From: Pseudomonadota bacterium
GTDB lineage: Bacteria > Pseudomonadota > Alphaproteobacteria > Acetobacterales > Acetobacteraceae
Length of the DNA: 7,460 nucleotides
Direction: 5' to 3'
Assembly: GCA_021779655.1 (NCBI GenBank)
Contig: JAJYAF010000101.1
Coordinates: 1 to 7,460, forward strand
This document shows, piece after piece, positions 6,239-7,460 of this stretch. A program made the position numbers and the translations under genes. Under the pieces are notes generated by a model. That model made no database searches. It was not told the DNA's origin and worked only from the letters and a program-made list of their open reading frames with translations. Position 1 is the stretch's first letter, and each line of letters starts with the position of its first letter.

Positions 6239-7048
6239 ATGATCAGGCACCTCTTTGTGCCAGCGGGCAATCCAGGCGCTTCAACCCGGCGCTTGCGCAT
6301 CGTTCGCCGCTTGCGCATCGCCCTGCTTTTGCTGCTTGGCGTAATGCCGCCCGGCCTGGCCGCGGCGCAGCCGGGGGTTCCCATCCTCGTCTATCACCGT
6401 TTCAGCCCGGATCGCGCGGGGCTTACCACGGTGACGGATCAGTGTTTCGAGGCGGAGCTGGACTGGCTCGGGGCGCATGGTTATGCCGTGATCCCGCTGC
6501 GGGATGTCCTGCGCTGGCAGGAACGGCGGCGGGTGGTCGCCATCACGGTGGACGACGGCCATGAATCGGTCTTCACGCAGCTCTATCCCATCTTGCTGCG
6601 CCGTCATCTGCATGTCACGCTGTTCATCTATCCTTCGGCCATCTCCAACGCGCCCTACGCGCTGACCTGGGAGCAGCTTGCGATCATGCTGAAATCCGGC
6701 CTGGTGGACGTGCAATCCCATACCTACTGGCATCCGGATTTCCGGGTGGAGGAGAAGCGGCGCCCGCCCGTCGATTACCGGGCGTTCGTTGATTTCCAGT
6801 TGCGGCGCTCCAGGCAGGTGCTGCAAGCCCAGCTCGACATCCCGGTTACCATGCTGGCCTGGCCCTACGGAATTTTCGATCCAGGACTGGAGGCGGCTGC
6901 CAGCGCCGCCGGCTACCAATACGCCTTCGCCTATGGCGGCGGGCTGGCGCGGCCGGGGGAAGACCCGTTCGCCATCGCCCGCATCCCGATTCCCGGCGGT
7001 CTCGGCATTGCCGGCTTCGCCGCGCGCATCGGCTCCGCGAATCCATGA
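6239..7048 (+). CDS. Secreted NodB-type polysaccharide deacetylase
   Basis: This 269-aa protein belongs to carbohydrate esterase family 4, whose members remove acetyl groups from N-acetylated glycans with a divalent metal. VPILVYHRF opens the fold. Motif 1 is TVDDGHES with Asp105 (base) and Asp106 (metal); most relatives have TFDDG. Motif 2 is SHTYWHP with metal ligands His161 and His165. Motif 3 is LAWPYG (206-211). The N-terminus has a basic stretch with a doubled RRLRI, a Leu-rich core and a likely cleavage after LAAA near residue 42, so export is expected. ATG 6239 has GGAGA (6224-6228) 10 nt upstream; TTG codons at 6293 and 6311 would also leave a signal peptide. The protein ends in an ATGA overlap with the next gene. 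The domain resembles the deacetylase half of PgaB-type exopolysaccharide proteins, but the substrate is not determined. Confidence 0.9.
   Translation: MIRHLFVPAGNPGASTRRLRIVRRLRIALLLLLGVMPPGLAAAQPGVPILVYHRFSPDRAGLTTVTDQCFEAELDWLGAHGYAVIPLRDVLRWQERRRVVAITVDDGHESVFTQLYPILLRRHLHVTLFIYPSAISNAPYALTWEQLAIMLKSGLVDVQSHTYWHPDFRVEEKRRPPVDYRAFVDFQLRRSRQVLQAQLDIPVTMLAWPYGIFDPGLEAAASAAGYQYAFAYGGGLARPGEDPFAIARIPIPGGLGIAGFAARIGSANP
6290..6320 (+). repeat. 18-bp-spaced direct repeat in the signal-peptide region
   Basis: CGCTTGCGCATCG occurs at 6290-6302 and again at 6308-6320, an in-frame spacing of 18 bp. It doubles the basic motif RRLRI just before the hydrophobic core of the deacetylase signal peptide, and looks like a small tandem duplication. 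Confidence 0.7.
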
Positions 7049-7460
7049 ACCAGGTCCGGTATGCGGCGCTCCTGCTGCTGTGTCTGCTGCTGCCGGCGCT
7101 GGGTCATGCCGCGCCGTCGCGGCTGCTCGTTCTCGATGCCGGCAGCGGCAAACCCATCGCCGGCGCCAGCATTGTCGTGAACGGCGCCATGCTGCCGCCC
7201 GCCGCCACCGGCGAATTTTCTGTGCCCGGCCGTTCCGGCGGCCTGTTCGTCAGGGCGCCGGGCTATCGTGCCGCCCGCTTCGACTTGGCCGCCCTGCCCG
7301 CCGGTGGCGTGCTGCGGCTCAGCCCCTTCCTGCCGCGCGCGGTCTATCTCAGCGTCTATGGCGCCGGCTCGAAACAGCTGCTCGGCAATGTCCTGGCCCT
7401 TGCCCGGAGCGGCGGTATCAACGCCGTTGTGGTGGACGTGAAGGGCGATAGCGGGCTTAT
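7045..7460 (+). CDS. Exported DUF4015 putative glycoside hydrolase with N-terminal regulatory-like domain (3' end outside window)
   Basis: The start ATG at 7045 overlaps the deacetylase stop (ATGA), so the two are almost certainly translated together; no strong ribosome binding site is seen. Of 138 visible codons, residues 1 to about 22 are a signal peptide with a Leu-rich core ending in GHA. Residues about 26-95 (VLDAGSGKPIAGASIVVNG, then TGEFSVPG and APGYRAARF) look like a carboxypeptidase-regulatory-type beta sandwich. From about 99, AVYLSVYGAGSK and INAVVVDVKGDSG match the start of DUF4015, a predicted TIM-barrel glycoside hydrolase family of unproven activity. The right edge cuts the gene early in this domain. 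With the deacetylase it suggests paired modification of one extracellular glycan. Confidence 0.8.
   Translation, partial: MNQVRYAALLLLCLLLPALGHAAPSRLLVLDAGSGKPIAGASIVVNGAMLPPAATGEFSVPGRSGGLFVRAPGYRAARFDLAALPAGGVLRLSPFLPRAVYLSVYGAGSKQLLGNVLALARSGGINAVVVDVKGDSGL

Overview
The window is GC-rich, densely coded DNA. The codon use, the tRNA-Ala with an encoded CCA end and the gene families suggest an alphaproteobacterium, perhaps of the Rhodospirillales/Acetobacteraceae type. That placement is inference, because there is no marker gene here that fixes the taxon. No phage, transposase, integrase or CRISPR signal is visible.

Left part (2-2419, minus strand): one open frame of at least 806 codons runs off the left edge. 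It joins a phosphoribosyltransferase domain, a dienelactone-hydrolase-like alpha/beta hydrolase and an erythromycin-esterase-family domain. A linker with a perfect 15-bp coding tandem repeat (about five Gly-Ile-Ser-Pro copies) lies between the second and third domains.

Divergent intergenic region (2420-2832): it separates the fusion gene from a plus-strand ftsH-type gene. It holds four perfect copies of a 16-bp tandem repeat plus two decayed copies, and an AT-rich patch close to the fusion gene. The 15-bp coding repeat, read on the gene's strand, resembles the 16-bp intergenic repeat, so the two may belong to one minisatellite family.

Middle (2833-5941, plus strand): a complete FtsH-type membrane AAA+ zinc protease of 629 aa is followed, with an 8-nt overlap, by a polytopic GT87/DUF2029-like glycosyltransferase. 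The flanks do not look like the usual housekeeping ftsH neighbourhood, so this is probably an extra ftsH copy.

Right part: a minus-strand tRNA-Ala(GGC) with a recognisable promoter converges on the GT87 gene. Then comes a plus-strand pair: a secreted NodB-type polysaccharide deacetylase and, through an ATGA overlap, a secreted protein with a carboxypeptidase-regulatory-like domain and the start of a DUF4015 (putative glycoside hydrolase) domain cut by the right edge. This pair looks like an exopolysaccharide or envelope glycan processing unit. The left half looks stress-related (membrane proteostasis plus the hydrolase fusion), which is inferred from family knowledge only.
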